From Oncomelania hupensis (taxonomy: Eukaryota; Mollusca; Gastropoda; Littorinimorpha; Pomatiopsidae): DNA of 64,000 nt. Shown here in pieces: positions 25,062 through 38,300 of the stretch. Under the pieces are notes generated by a model. That model ran no database searches and was not told where the DNA came from. It saw nothing but the letters and a program-made list of their open reading frames with translations. The stretch lies in NCBI GenBank assembly GCA_036898135.1, contig CM072516.1, positions 64,342,982 through 64,406,981 on the forward strand, in the 5' to 3' direction. The number at the start of each line of letters is the position of its first letter. Position 1 is the stretch's first letter. Made by a program: the position numbers and the translations under genes.

Positions 25062-25405
25062 AGGGGTAATTCTGATCTATGAGTAAGTAAATTGTAGTTT
25101 TATTCATACCAACCCATCATTTACTCCCTTAAATAGTGACAAATATTGAATCACTTTTAATTATTTATAAGTTTGCTGCAGCGACAATGGGAATTTAGGC
25201 ACTAAATTTCCAGAAAGTGGGGATACTATTTATACTTCACTATGGGTGGGCCCAAAAAATAGTGCAAATTACAAAGTAAATAATTCAACAACTTTGTTGT
25301 GACATCAGATTAAAACAATTATGCAAATTACAATTTACAATTTTTATTATTTTATAACTTTGATGTGACCTCAAAATTACACAATACACAATTACACATA
25401 TAAGT
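25062..25405. repeat. Direct duplication X, copy 1 (partner 26355-26690)
   Basis: About 340 bp, from TAATTCTGATCTATGAGTAA to ACACATATAAGTG, recurs almost unchanged at 26355-26690 in the same orientation. It includes a fragment of the retroposon family (CACTAAATTTCCAGAAAGTG). The DUF7869-like relic begins exactly where copy 1 ends. Confidence 0.85.
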
Positions 25406-25961
25406 GAAACAAAACAGGAAGCAAAGAAAGATACACATGCGTCTGCAGTATTTGATTTAGAAGAAGTACTCACGACTCCTAAACTATTTGTTGGTGATTC
25501 TTATTACCTTCGGAAACTAAACACCTACAGCTTCACTGTGTACAACTACGGTTCTGATGATGTATATTACTACCTGTGGCCAGAACATATCGCATCAAGG
25601 GGCTCTAATGAAGTAGCATCATGTGTCATAGATTACGTAAGAATCATGGCAGAGAAAAATATAAAGACAGTTACTCTCTTTTCCGATTGCTGTAGCGGCC
25701 AGAATCGAAATCGCACCATGGCTTTTGCACTCTGGTACTCTCTCAGAAAATTTCAATTGACAAGCATAACGCATCAGTTCCTTGTTGTCGGCCACACGTT
25801 TAACGAAGGCGACAGTGTCCATTCCGCAATTGAACATGCAAGCAGAAAGATTGAGATCTACACACCCTCTCAGAGGGCTGCTACAATAAGAACAGCATCT
25901 CACAAACGACATTTCTATATGAAACTTGGACTCCCCAGAAATTGGAAAAGTCATGTTTTGG

Positions 25962-25963
<2 letters not shown>
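25406..25963 (+). pseudogene. DUF7869-like (putative transposase-type) protein relic
   Basis: An open frame of about 186 codons without a usable ATG. In order it reads FDLEEVLTTPKLFVGDSYYL, WPEHIASRGSNEVASCVIDY, LFSDCCSGQNRN, HQFLVVGHTFNEGDSVHSAI and RHFYMKLGLPRNWKSH. This order (a FDL..VL.TP start, E..A.RG..E..SC, SD.C.GQN and FL..GH) matches my memory of the animal DUF7869 family, often transposon-borne and possibly DDE/RNase-H-like. It has no start, enters a (TA)n tract at its 3' end, and is flanked by a direct duplication, so it is most likely a broken mobile-element gene. The family name is from recall and was not searched. Confidence 0.6.

Positions 25964-26042
<79 letters not shown>
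25964..26042. repeat. (TA)n microsatellite
   Basis: About 39 TA dinucleotides truncate the reading frame of the DUF7869-like relic. Confidence 0.97.
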
Positions 26043-26044
<2 letters not shown>

Positions 26045-26086
26045 TATAATTTTTATAGTTATAAAATAATAAAAAATAATTACTGA

Positions 26087-26352
26087 TAGTAATTATGTTT
26101 GTCATCAGGTTGACCTGGTAGTGAGTTGAAAGGGCGCAAATTATGTAATTTAGAAAAAAAAAAAGAAGTATTTTCCACCTATAATAATAGCCATCGGTTC
26201 AGATCGCTGTACTTTTAGTGCAAATAAAGAAAAAAGCTATTATTATTATTATTATTATTATTATTCTATTACCTTTTGGGAAAACACATAAAAAAGCCAC
26301 TAAAACTAAAAATAAATAAATAAATCAGTTTACACATCTGAAAGTCTACAGA
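26087..26352. repeat. Direct duplication Y, copy 1 (partner 28357-28632)
   Basis: From TAATTATGTTTGTCATCAGG, through an (ATT)n tract, to CATCTGAAAGTCTACAGAAT. The partner at 28357-28632 differs mainly in (ATT)n length and a few substitutions. Similarity continues on both sides of the microsatellite, so this is segmental duplication rather than microsatellite seeding. Confidence 0.85.
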
Positions 26353-26354
26353 AT

Positions 26355-26690
26355 TGGTAATTCTGATCTATGAGTAAGTAAATTGTAGTTTTATTCATAC
26401 CAACCCATCATCCACTCCCTTAAATAGTGGCAAATATTGAATCACTTTTAATTAGTTATAAGTTTGCTGCAGCGACAATGGGAATTTAGGCACTAAATTT
26501 CCAGAAAGTGGGGATACTATTTATACTTCACTATGGGTGGGCCCAAAAAATAGTGCAAATTACAAAGTAAATAATTCAACAACCTTGTTGTGACCTCAGA
26601 TTAAAACAATTATGCAAATTACAATTTTTATTATTTTATAACTTTGATGTGACCTCAAAATTACACAATACACAATTACACATATAAGTG
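26355..26690. repeat. Direct duplication X, copy 2
   Basis: Same orientation and near-identical to 25062-25405, with a short internal deletion around 26620. It adjoins duplication Y copy 1. Confidence 0.85.
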
Positions 26691-26966
26691 TAACTAAAAT
26701 TATTATTATTTTTTTAAAATAATTTCTGCAGTGTTTTCCTATTACCCACACAAAATTATAAAATAAAACTTTTGAACTATTAACCACAAATTAGATACAT
26801 TTTCAAATTGAATAACTGGTCAGAAATTCAAATCATGCAGATAAAATCCATATAGGCTGTTTGGTTATATTGACAAAATAGGCCATTGTTAATACGACCC
26901 ATGTCTTCTAAAAGTATTCATACATAAAAATAAATAGAAAATAGTAATGCCATTTTTTTTTTAAAG

Positions 26967-27077
26967 GATTCAAAGACAGCTCCTCCAGCCATCTACAGAG
27001 ATCGAGCTTACGACGATCAGCACCTCTCTGAGACAAAATCACAGGATAAAGACTCTTTGAGCAAGATATTGAATTAA
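26967..27077 (+). other. Candidate terminal coding exon (37 codons, to TAA)
   Basis: After a poly-T/TTAAAG acceptor-like sequence, the frame reads DSKTAPPAIYRDRAYDDQHL, then SETKSQDKDSLSKILN and stop. Composition (Lys/Asp/Ser-rich with AYDDQHLSETK) looks coding and is unlike the flanks. It may be the last exon of the DUF7869-type element 1 kb upstream, but the link is only positional. Confidence 0.3.
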
Positions 27078-28356
27078 AACAAAGGGAAAAATAATGCTGG
27101 TCTACACCTTTGAACCACTGATATATGCAGTTTCTCCGTTAAAGTAATGTAAATAAAAATAGTGAACTGAAGTATTATGTCTGGAAGTACATAAACATAA
27201 TAATTATTAATTATAGGCCCATAATATATTTTTTAATAAACAACCAATACACCAACAGCTATTATTATTGTTATCAATAGTGACCCATCATCTGTTAGGA
27301 ACATTAAGTTTCAACTGCCAGTACTTTTAAAGTGAATAAAATGTTATTGACAAATATAGGACTAGACCATGTGTAACGACTGTCACTATATGACACACAT
27401 TTTTCAAAGCTTCAGTTAGTGTTTTGAAACATTAACAACAAAAATATCAGAAAACCAGCAGTAAAAGTGACAACAACAAAACAACAGCAACAACAAATGA
27501 AAAAAACATACAACCCAGCCAACCTTATGACCACATCAGTTCAAGATCCCACCACACAGGCTGCACTTCATTTGAGGCAGTATAGCACGCTGCCTGGTTC
27601 CTAAAACTAGCCTGCTTAGACCTCAGAAAGCCAGCACGCTAGGTTCCATCTTGCTTCAATGGTATCGTGATAACCGAGAAGACAATGTGCATTTATCTCA
27701 TCCTTTTTGCTTGGTGTAGCAGCATTTCAAAACTTTGCTTGATTCAGTAAGCATGTTCAGTTAGCTAGATAATCAATCTCTATGTTATGATTTTTTTGTG
27801 TGATTCTGAATGAAAACGTTTTTTTTTTAATTTATTATTTTGAACGAGACAATGTTTGTTTGAAATTCTCTTTGTGTTATAGTATTTAGCATGTGTCAGT
27901 TCCTTTCCTTTCTTTAATTTTGTTTTTAATTTGTTTTTGAAGGTTCTAGACTTCTGTGAGGGTTAATTCATATTAGTAACAACCTGTAAGTATCAACGTG
28001 CCGTTTGGTATGCATTGTCAGACTGAATCTTATAGAACATTGTGTGTGTGTGTCTCCACTTTCTAACCCTATAAGCTCTGCACGCTGTGCTGAGATGGTG
28101 CTGAAAGAGGTCTGATAGCATGGCCTACACTACCTGGAATGCTAGCAGCCTGAAATAAAAGGGAACTGAGGGGCAAGGGAGTGGTTGGTGGGGGTGGTAG
28201 TGGTCAGGCAGTCTATTTTTATCTTTATCCTAAACCGCAGCCTCTGAGTTACCGTGATGTAATTTGAGAGTGGAACTTACAAATGCGGATTCTTCAATTT
28301 ATTACTACAGCAAACTGCATGGTAATATTGGGAGTACAAAATGCATCAGCTCTGAT
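27078..28356. other. AT-rich intergenic stretch
   Basis: No coding exon or recognised repeat seen, apart from CAA/ACA-rich runs near 27440-27505. Confidence 0.5.
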
Positions 28357-28504
28357 AGTAATTATGTTTGTCATCAGGTTGACCTGGTAGCGAGTTGAAG
28401 GGCACAAATTATGTGATTTAGAAAAAAACAAAAAGTATTTTCCGCCTATAATAATAGCCATCGGTTCAGATCGCTGTGCTTTTAGTGCAAATAAAGAAAA
28501 AAGC

Positions 28505-28548
<44 letters not shown>

Positions 28549-28632
28549 TACCTTTTGGGAAAACACACAAAAAAGCCACTAAAACTAAAAATAAATAAAT
28601 CAGTTTACACATCTGAAAGTCTACAGAATTTA
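28357..28632. repeat. Direct duplication Y, copy 2
   Basis: Partner of 26087-26352, with a longer internal (ATT)n tract (28507-28546). Confidence 0.85.
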
Positions 28633-28881
28633 ATTCTTTGGAACTGTAGCCGACATGAATTTAAAGACACAAATACACACAAACAAACACGTACACACAT
28701 ACAATCATTTTAGAAATAATTCAGTGTGGTAACAAAGTCATTGTACAAGAATCCAAAAGAAATGCTTTATAAATGGAGAAAAAGAACAAAATCCTTGATA
28801 AACACTTGGTGATATTACAGTTCCTAGGAATACATAGAAAAATCCAGGGGCGAGAACACTTCTTTCTCTTATCCTTGAACA

Positions 28882-28887
28882 TTTATT
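28882..28887 (-). terminator. Candidate polyadenylation signal of the SLC66A3-like gene
   Basis: Minus-strand AATAAA about 220 nt past the stop codon. A second AATAAA overlaps the stop itself (GAATAAAC at 29104-29111), so a very short 3' UTR is also possible. Confidence 0.4.
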
Positions 28888-29105
28888 CTGCTCTTTTTTT
28901 CTTTTCTTTTTGAGGGTGGGAGGGGGGAGATGGGTGGTGGTGGAGTGGGGTTAGAGGGGGGGGGTGGTAGAGGGAGAGAGGAAAGGGACAGGTGGTGGGA
29001 GGGGGAAGACTGGTAAAAAACGTAAGAAAGCTCCTCTGAATAAATAATCAAAACAGGCAGGGAAGTCCTGCAGGCACACAAATATATTTTCGTTCCCTTG
29101 TATGT

Positions 29106-32100
29106 TTATTCTGCTTTCTTCTTGGGCCGGTAGAGGATGCAGAGTGTGGTCATTGTTGCATTGAGGCAAGTGTTGACAGCATATGTTGTCAGAACAGCAA
29201 CGTCTCCCGTCTGAACAAGTGTGGTGAGGCAGCGGCCTGAAACATTCCATCAATGAATGAATAAATTGCAATTAATTTCAGGTTCATTCAAAAAGCTTCA
29301 CCACCATAACACCCTTACCACCACCATTATCATATATCCTATTCCTCCTCACCTTTATTTCTCACTCTTGTCTTGATTTGACATGACATCATAAAGGATA
29401 AATGAGGATCACGAAGACGACTTATTTATATATTTTTAAAAAATAATATTTTACAGTCCATATTTCTATAAACCCTGCAATGCTATATGGAGAGTCTCCA
29501 CCACATTCACTCCTTGTAGGTTGTACACAGACAGTCCTTAGACCTCTTCAGCAAGTCCAAAACTCTGCAGTTAAACTCATCTTCAAAGCACGGAAATCAC
29601 AGCGTTGCACGCCTCTCTTTCAAGAGCTACACTGGCTCCCAGTTGAACAACGAATTAAATACAAAACCTCATGTCTTTGCTACCACATTATCTCTGGAAC
29701 TGCTCCTAGCTATCTTTCCGAACTTTTGACTGTCTATGTTCCTTCTCGGTCTCTCCGCTCGTCTGCAGATGAAAGGATGTTCCGTGTACCAGAATACCAC
29801 AGGGTGAGACACGGTGGTAGAGCTTTCAGTTTCTTCTCTGTTCAGACCTGGAACTCGCTACCTCGGTCCGCCTGTCATAGTCCTTCACTAGCGTCTTTTA
29901 AAATGAACTTGAAGACGCGTCTTTTTAGAGAGGCCTTTTCTTAGATGCCATGAGTGTTGTTAGTTATTTTTGGTGTTGGGATGTGTATGTGGTTGCATGT
30001 TATTGACCAATGTACACATGTTGTGTTTACATTTGTTTGTGTAAAGCGCTTTGTGATTTTGGAAAGCGCTGTATAAATTGCCTGTTATTATTATTATTAT
30101 TATTATATAAATGCCCTTCAGTAGTTTCATCACCAGCACTATCATCTTCATCATCAACATCATCATCACTATTGACTTACAGCCTGCAGTATAGGTGGCC
30201 ATGCCCCATGTAGCAGCACTGACAGCACCTGAGTCCTTGGTCCTGACCAGCATCATGATCTGCAGCAACTTGCTGCTCATTGCTAGTGGCAACGGCAGGC
30301 TCTGAGGACATGGACAATAAATAAATAGAAAAATGCAAATATACATTACTCCTTCGGACGACAGTATTAACCAAGGTCTAGTCTGTGCATGCACGTGTGC
30401 CATTGCACATATTTTACAGATCCTAACACTGAAGTCTTAGACAAGTGAGTGCCAGAAAGAAAGAAAAACCACTCCCAGCTTGTACTACATACCATGCCCT
30501 CTTGTCTGATCTGTGACTGTTGCGCTTTCACTGAGACGGCATCTTGAAATTTACACTCATGGATGATGGAGATTACCCCAAATCCAAATATCCTAAAATA
30601 TCCAAATATTTTAAGTCTTCCCCCTTGATCAACATTTGTGATATGCAACAGCAGAATTGCTACTCATCACTAAGGCACTTTATTACCCAATGAATTCAAA
30701 ATTCATAGGATTTTGTTTTGGTGATGCGGTAAAACATTCAGTCACTCTACAACTTCAAACATATTTCCATCGGACATTAAACATTGAATAATCTAATAGA
30801 AAAGGTTGTTTTAATTTTAAGAAGTAAAACACACACGCATGCACACATGCACCTCTTACACACACCCACACACTCACTCACACATGCGCACGTCCACATA
30901 GGTATTTAAATTAAGACATAATATAATATGCATTAAAACATAAAGAAATTGCACTACCAGAACATTATCACAAATTATGGCAAAGTTGGTCCTGGTGACA
31001 ATCTATAACTTATAAACACAAGTAAATGAATAGTTGGATAGGTGAGACACTACTTATAAATTTTCCAATGATTCATGAATAAATTATATGTGTCCATATA
31101 TTATAATATTAATTCTATGATTGTGACGATTGTTACTTACAATACTGCTGTTAAAAATAATGTCTGGGACAAGGCGAAAGGCCATCATGTAGGCAACGGC
31201 AAAATAGCTGATGAGCGGTCAAGCACAAATAAAGCATCGACTGAATCTTTGCAGACTTTTATTGACTGACACAATGCAAATATTCAGTTTTTAAACCCAC
31301 AGATGAACTCAAAGGTCCTTTTGTGACTTCAGCTCACTTCCATTATGTAGTTGTTCATGCTAGCAAAATGCATATACATTTCCACTTATACACTGCACAT
31401 ACTCTATATATATATACTCACATAATTTATATACCTGGCACACATGTTCACTAACATCTCTATATACACTGCACACACACACACACTCACTCACATAAAT
31501 ACTGTGTATATTTGTATATTTCTCTCTCTTTCTCTGTGTGGGTGTGGGGGTGTGTGTGTATGTGTGTATGCAAAGTAAAGACATTCATGGAAGGGAATGG
31601 GTAGGAAACTGACCCTCTCCCCACCATACACACACACACACACACACACACACCCACACACACAACCACATGTATGCCAATTGAAAGTACATGTACAGCA
31701 AACACACGATGGCATGCTCACAGTGGTGAAGAAACTGAAACTCCGATGGTATGGCCACATCACCACATGATCAGGCCTAGCAAAGACCATCATGCAAGGC
31801 ACAGTGCAAGGAGGAAGAAGAAGAGGGAGACAGAAAAAGAGGTGGGAGGACAACATTCAGAATAGACTAGTTTGACACTGAGCGAAGTCATGAGGGTTGC
31901 TGTGGACAAAGACAGATGGAGTACGTTGGTTAAACAATCATCTGTGGTGCCCCAAAGACTTTCGGGTACAGGATATGATAAGATAGGATAGGGTACAGCA
32001 AACTAAATGGTAAACATCATTCTAATAAAGTGTCAAATAATAGCATTTTCTGCTCAAATGTTCATCCCATACTCTGGAAAATGTTCCACATAGAACAAAA

Positions 32101-32840
32101 TGTTTAAGCAAAAATGTAGGGCCAGTAGGCAATTTGAATTAAAAAGGATACATGACGAACAGTGGAATGACTTTGGCAGTGAGTTTCCCAGTGTACTTCA
32201 GCACCAACACCAGTAGTAGTATATCTGTGAACAAACAACATATATTTTAATAATTAAAAGACAACAGTCAAGTTAGGGCTTTCAGTTTTGTGTCATAATT
32301 TGTTCCCATGGAAGTTTGGGTACACAGTCAAAAACTATGCACAAACTCTCACAATGAATTTTTGTCTCGAATCACAATATGTACAGACCCAATAATAATC
32401 ATAATAATATTAATAATAATAATAATAATGTAAAACAAGCAATATGTAAGCAGAATGGACACAACCAAAAGGTATTCCACTAAAACTGTCCAAGTTTTTT
32501 TCTTACTTTAATTACTAAACATTAATATATGTAAACAAACAAAGTTACTATATTTATAAATAAGCAAACATGTAAAACACATACATGATTAAATAACATA
32601 ATAAATAATTTAAAAAATGTAAATGCATAAATACATTTACCTTGGGGCACCAAAAAACAGAATTCCAAGTAGGTGGTCAGTGGGTACCCCTTGCCACATT
32701 GATATGTAAGTAAAACAGAGAATCTGAAACAGAAATAATTAATATCCTGCTGTTCATCTTCAAAAAGAGAAACAAATTAAGCAGGAGAGGAACGGTGGTA
32801 GCTGAAAAAAAAAGCAAACATGCATTTAAAAATTGTAAGG

Positions 32841-32903
<63 letters not shown>

Positions 32904-35301
32904 TTTTAACAAGGGTAAAAGATTATAGGCACTGGGTGTGTATGTATGTGAGAGAGAGAGCAAGAGAGAGAGAGAGAGAGAGAGAGGGAGGGAGCTAGGA
33001 TTACTGAGTGTATGACGACTCGCCTAAAGACGACTCGCCTCACCTCGTTTTTAGTCGATTCGCCTGAGTGTATGACGATTCGCCTTACGACGATTCCCCT
33101 CACTTCGTTTTTAGTCAATTCGCAACATCTCAAGTCAATTCCCCTACATGTGTGAGAGCAAACTCGTCCAATGTTTTTGATTGCACAACTTAATCGTTGT
33201 GTTGTATTGTGTTAGCGGGTATTATATCGCCATATTGTCTCGCGTAACTGAAAGCAGTTAATGGAGCGAGTAACTTGTAGCGTGGGTATTGCCGGCTCGT
33301 ATTGCCTAACGCCATGGGTGTAGCATGGGGGGTGTAGCGTGGTTATTGCATAACGATATTACAATCGCCATTGTAGTAAACCAGATATGGCGTTGCCGTT
33401 TCCGCTTTCGTTTGCATTTAGCACCACTGAGCTATTATAGCTTTTATTCTTGCCCTGGACCTTGCTTTGGCAATGGTGGGAGAGGGCACCCTCAGGAGGA
33501 ATGTGAGAGAGAGAGAGAAAGTAATAATGAGAAAGAGAGAGAGAGTGAGACTAGGGCGTATTTGTTTGCATTTTGCTGTTATTTTGATGACTATTTTTCC
33601 CACTGTTTTTAAAAAAAAAACATTTTAAAGTAATCTGTTTTATGTTTTGTATGTCGCTTTTTATGCATGGTATGCTATTTTGTTTAGAACAAAAATCCAG
33701 TGATGTTTGTTACTGTGATAATTGTATATTAATTTTTATTCTTTGGACTTTGGTACGCACTAGTGTACTCATGTAGACGTCTAGTTTGTATTTTGTGGAC
33801 GTGAATACACACCAGTGAACACACACACATCCAGTGATGTCAGTTGCTGTGATAATTGTATATTATATCTTGCCTTTATTCTTTGGACTTTGGTACACAT
33901 TAGTGTACTCATTTATACATCTATTTTTTATATTGTGGACTTGAACACACACTAGTGTACTCATGTACTAATCTATTCTTCATTGTTAGGACTTAAATAC
34001 ACACTACTTGTAAATCTAATTTGTATTTTGTGGACCTTATGGCTATTTTTTTAATAAAACGAATTCAGTGATATTAGTTGCTGTGATAATTGTATATATC
34101 TAGTTTTTATTCTTTGGACTTAGGTACACACTAGTGTACTAATGTAAACAATTTGTGAACTTTGGTACACACTAGCACTGCATACCTATGTGTACATAGT
34201 TTTTAATTTGTGGACTTTTGGTGCACAGTTGTGACTATTATACTCATACCTTTTAAATGTATTGCATGCTTTTTAATTATGCTTTGTATGAATGGAATAT
34301 ATGTTGAATCGTTTTGGGGGTAATTAAATCTGTTAAAGTAATTTATTTAACTATGAATGTTGTGTTTTGAACTTCTTACCCTAGTGTAGTATAATCTTTA
34401 TTACTCCATGTGGTTGTTATGCTTCGTAAGAATGGAATAAGCAAGTGTGATCATTTCTTCAGAATTAACTTATTTCATTACCTTTTTATGTGAAATAATA
34501 AAATGTCTGGGCTTTTAACAATTGTGTTGAATTTTAGTCTGTTAGTGTGAATGTGATGTTTCATTTCATTTTAATTTATTGTTGAAGGAGATAGAAGGAG
34601 ATATTTGTTCTAAAAACACGTTAAAAACTTCACATTTCAATAATTTTCAGCTCACCAAGAATTTCATGTTCCACTTACATTGTTCTGTTTCCAGTAATGT
34701 TTATCCTTAACCTTATCATGGTCTTTCTTTTCCTAGTGTATTTGCAATACCATGCAATACCATGCATTACAATAAGAATTACACAGTTAGGAATCATTTT
34801 GGACAACGTTAAAAACAGATTACAAGAACATAGGCACATCATTCACCATGCATTCGTACTTGCAGCTAAAACATTTTAATATTATCTTTTATATTGATAT
34901 TAGCTTAATTAATTAAAAGAGATTTATTTTAAAACAAGTTTTTATTGCACATGAATGAAGAGAGGAAATTAAACAGAAGTACCACTCTATTCCTCTTATA
35001 TATTAATTAAAATAGTTAGGTAACTGAAAATGGCAGAATTTTATCTTTTTTTGCATATTAATTGTGCCTCTAAAACCTTTATTCCTTCTTTCTGTTATAG
35101 TAAAATTGATGGATAAATTTATTTTAAAACATGTTTTTATTGCACATGAAGAGAGTAAATAAAACGAAAGTAAAATTGGTAGACTAAGTAGTTAGGTAAA
35201 GGAAAATTGCAGAACTTTATTTTTCTTTGCATTTTAATTTGGCTCTAAAACCTTTATTCCTTCTTTCTGTTACTTAAATTTAAAGCAGTAATCATGTAAT
35301 G

Positions 35302-35358
<57 letters not shown>

Positions 35359-38300
35359 ACTCACTCACTCACCCTCTCTGGGTGCACGACGATACGCAAA
35401 ACTGTCAATTCGCCTCAGTCAACTCGCCTTAACATTTATTACAGGCCCAGCTAACATCTCTCTCTCTCTCGCTCTCTAGCTTCAAGAAAGAACGTCCAGA
35501 CAATCAACAACGATCACACCTGCACACCGCAGATAACAGCAGTTGATATAGTATGCAAATGAGCTGACTGGGATAGTCCAAGGGCTACTTATATATAGGG
35601 GAGGGTGGGGCACCTTGTGCCAGAAAAAGCTATTTCACTTCTCATTTGCTGGCAATTCACAACAAAAAGCTCAATCAAGTTTAAAACAACACTTTAATCT
35701 CTTATGAACATAATACAACAAAGGAAATTACGTTTGTATGAATAATTTTAATGCACTTTGGCAAATAAATGAGTAGGTGGGACTGACACAGCCTGCCCCA
35801 CTGTGGGGCAGGTTGTGTATCCCTCTGGGGCAGAGTCTGTCAATACTGCACAAAGAAGGGAAAGAAGCCTATTTTTGCAAATTAGAAGAATTGTGAATAA
35901 ATGGTTATTTTTGCCACAAATGAACCATGTAGGATTTTTTCACAATTCTAAATCTTTCCTCATAATGTCGTTATCAATTAAACAAAAAACAATCACTTCA
36001 CCAAAACAGCAAAAACAAAGCACAAATGTTAACTTTGTAAAATAAAATACACAGTTTGATTTTTTAATTTTTTAAATATAAAGCTGGTAACATGAAATAA
36101 AATGTATTCTCTTATGTGAAATAAACAATAAAACTCTCAATTTCTTGTATTGAACACAGAAACAATGACAGTGACTTATATTTTGGCAGTGAAAACTACA
36201 CGAAAAACAGAGAGAAATGTTTCTTTTCATTACAAGGTCTTTGATGTTTTAGTCACTCACACTTGGAGTGAAAAATCACACAAAAAATATTTATGGTGCT
36301 GAAGAAAATGCAAAAACAAATGAAAACACTTTGCAACAACTCAAATATCAACCATGTATGTTTGCTTAGTCTTAGTAAGTTTGATTAGCCTGAGTAAGTT
36401 TGCTTAGCCTTAACTTTACCTTTCTTTGTTTTGTTCCTTATTACCAAGGGTTGAAATTGATAAACAAAACAGCAACACAAAGCACAATTATTCAGTTCTA
36501 AACACAATGCATGGGCACTTGTTTGCAAAAGTTAAACCAAAAACTAAGAAAATAAATCGCAAAAAACCCCAACTCTACAGTATATCAATATTTTGCATCA
36601 GAAAAAAAGTCTTACATGACTTTGGCTGTGAGGATGGGGGTAATTTCGTAAGGGAAGGGGGTTGCATCAAATTGCTCAATGACATTTTGAAAGTAATCCA
36701 TCAAGTCATCAGATGATGCAAAGGAAAGAAGAACGGCTCGTCCTCTTGAAGTGGGCAAGCCTTGATCACATCTCGAGTGTGAATCAAAGATGTACAAAGC
36801 ATTGTGTGTTTTCAAAAGTACAATCGCAGTTTCTTTCATGATAATGACTGCTGCTGGTGACTGAACTCTGGTGAGACTACTTTTCAGAGAGGATCTACTG
36901 TTTTCTTTGTTGTCAGGCATCCAGATGCCATACGATGCAGGCATTGTGGCTACAGAAAATTTCTCATTGAAGGCAGTTATGCAATCTGGCACATCAGAAA
37001 CCATAAGAAATCCGGTGATGTTAGATGGTTGATTACTCGCAATTTCTCTGTAAAGTGCATCACCATTGAGCATGATGTCATTCAGGTCGCTGGTGACCCA
37101 TGATTCAACTGGTTTGATAGTAGCATAGCAAGCTGCAGCAACATCCATTGCCACACAATGTCGCCCTCTTGAGCAACTAGAGAATATGGTTTGACCTTGG
37201 TGCCATCCTGCTTTGACAACAGAAGCTGGCTTTGTCGCACATGAATCAGGAAGTCGTCGTCTGGCAGGTGGTGCTTTCTTCTGAGTTTTTTGTGTTCCTT
37301 TCTTCTCATTTTTTTTGCGTTCCTTTCTTCTCATTTTGTTGTGTTCATTTCTTCTGAGTTTTTTTCTGCTTGGCTGTAGCTAGCAGCTCTTTTTCAGGAG
37401 TGTCTGTCATGATTGCACATCTGCCAGGGGGTCGTCCACGCTTACGACTTTCACATCTTGGTGGAATAGGATAGGGTCGAATCATTTCGGGGGAAATTCT
37501 CTGATTTTCTTCGTTGCTGCCCTGTGGCTGTTCTGAAGCTGTGGGAGGGGGTGGAGGATATGTGGTGAGTGCTGCATCAGCAGGCTGTGGGTGGATGGGA
37601 GATGGCGACCTGTGTCTTTCATTTGTTGTGGGCTGTGTTGGAGGAGCGACTGGGTCATCATCAACATCGGTTCTCTCATGTCCAGTGTCAGTTGCAGGGC
37701 CACAGCTTGGTGAAGCCAGGAAGTCAGAGTCATCAAAGACGTTTGGATCCAGAGGAGAAATGCCTGTGCTTTTGAAGCCAGCAGTGATGTTTGCCATTGT
37801 GAACGCTTTGGGGTAGGCATGCCCCACTACCTCAGCAACATAATGAATAGTCATTGGCTGATTTGGGTGGTTGCACATCCACGCGTTGCATGCTTTGTTA
37901 TAAGCCGTTTTGAAAGGCCCAAAGACGGAACAATCCAAGGGCTGAAGTCGATGAGTACAGTTTGGCGGGAATGTCAATACAACGATCCCTTGTTGAAGTT
38001 GTTCTTTGCAGAAATCAACAGCATCGAGCGACAGGTGACTTTCATGGTTGTCCATCAAGAGAACCACTTTCCTTGTGGGACTGCAGTGGGCATATTTCAC
38101 AATATGCTGCAAACATTCTAGGAACAACTCTGTTGTCATGTATCCCGAACTGTGGCACATTCCTTTTGTGCCCGGAGGAGCCCCTGTCACCATGGTGGGC
38201 AGGAACTTCTTGCGTGGGAATATGAGACATGGCGGGACAGCATTGCCAATTGCATTGACAATGCCAAGGAGGGTCACATGTTGTCCTCTTTCATGGGAAA

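Noticed and set aside
30840..30900. Possible CRISPR-like spacing in CA-rich repeats
   Set aside because: Simple imperfect microsatellite in a eukaryotic intron. No direct repeats with unique spacers.
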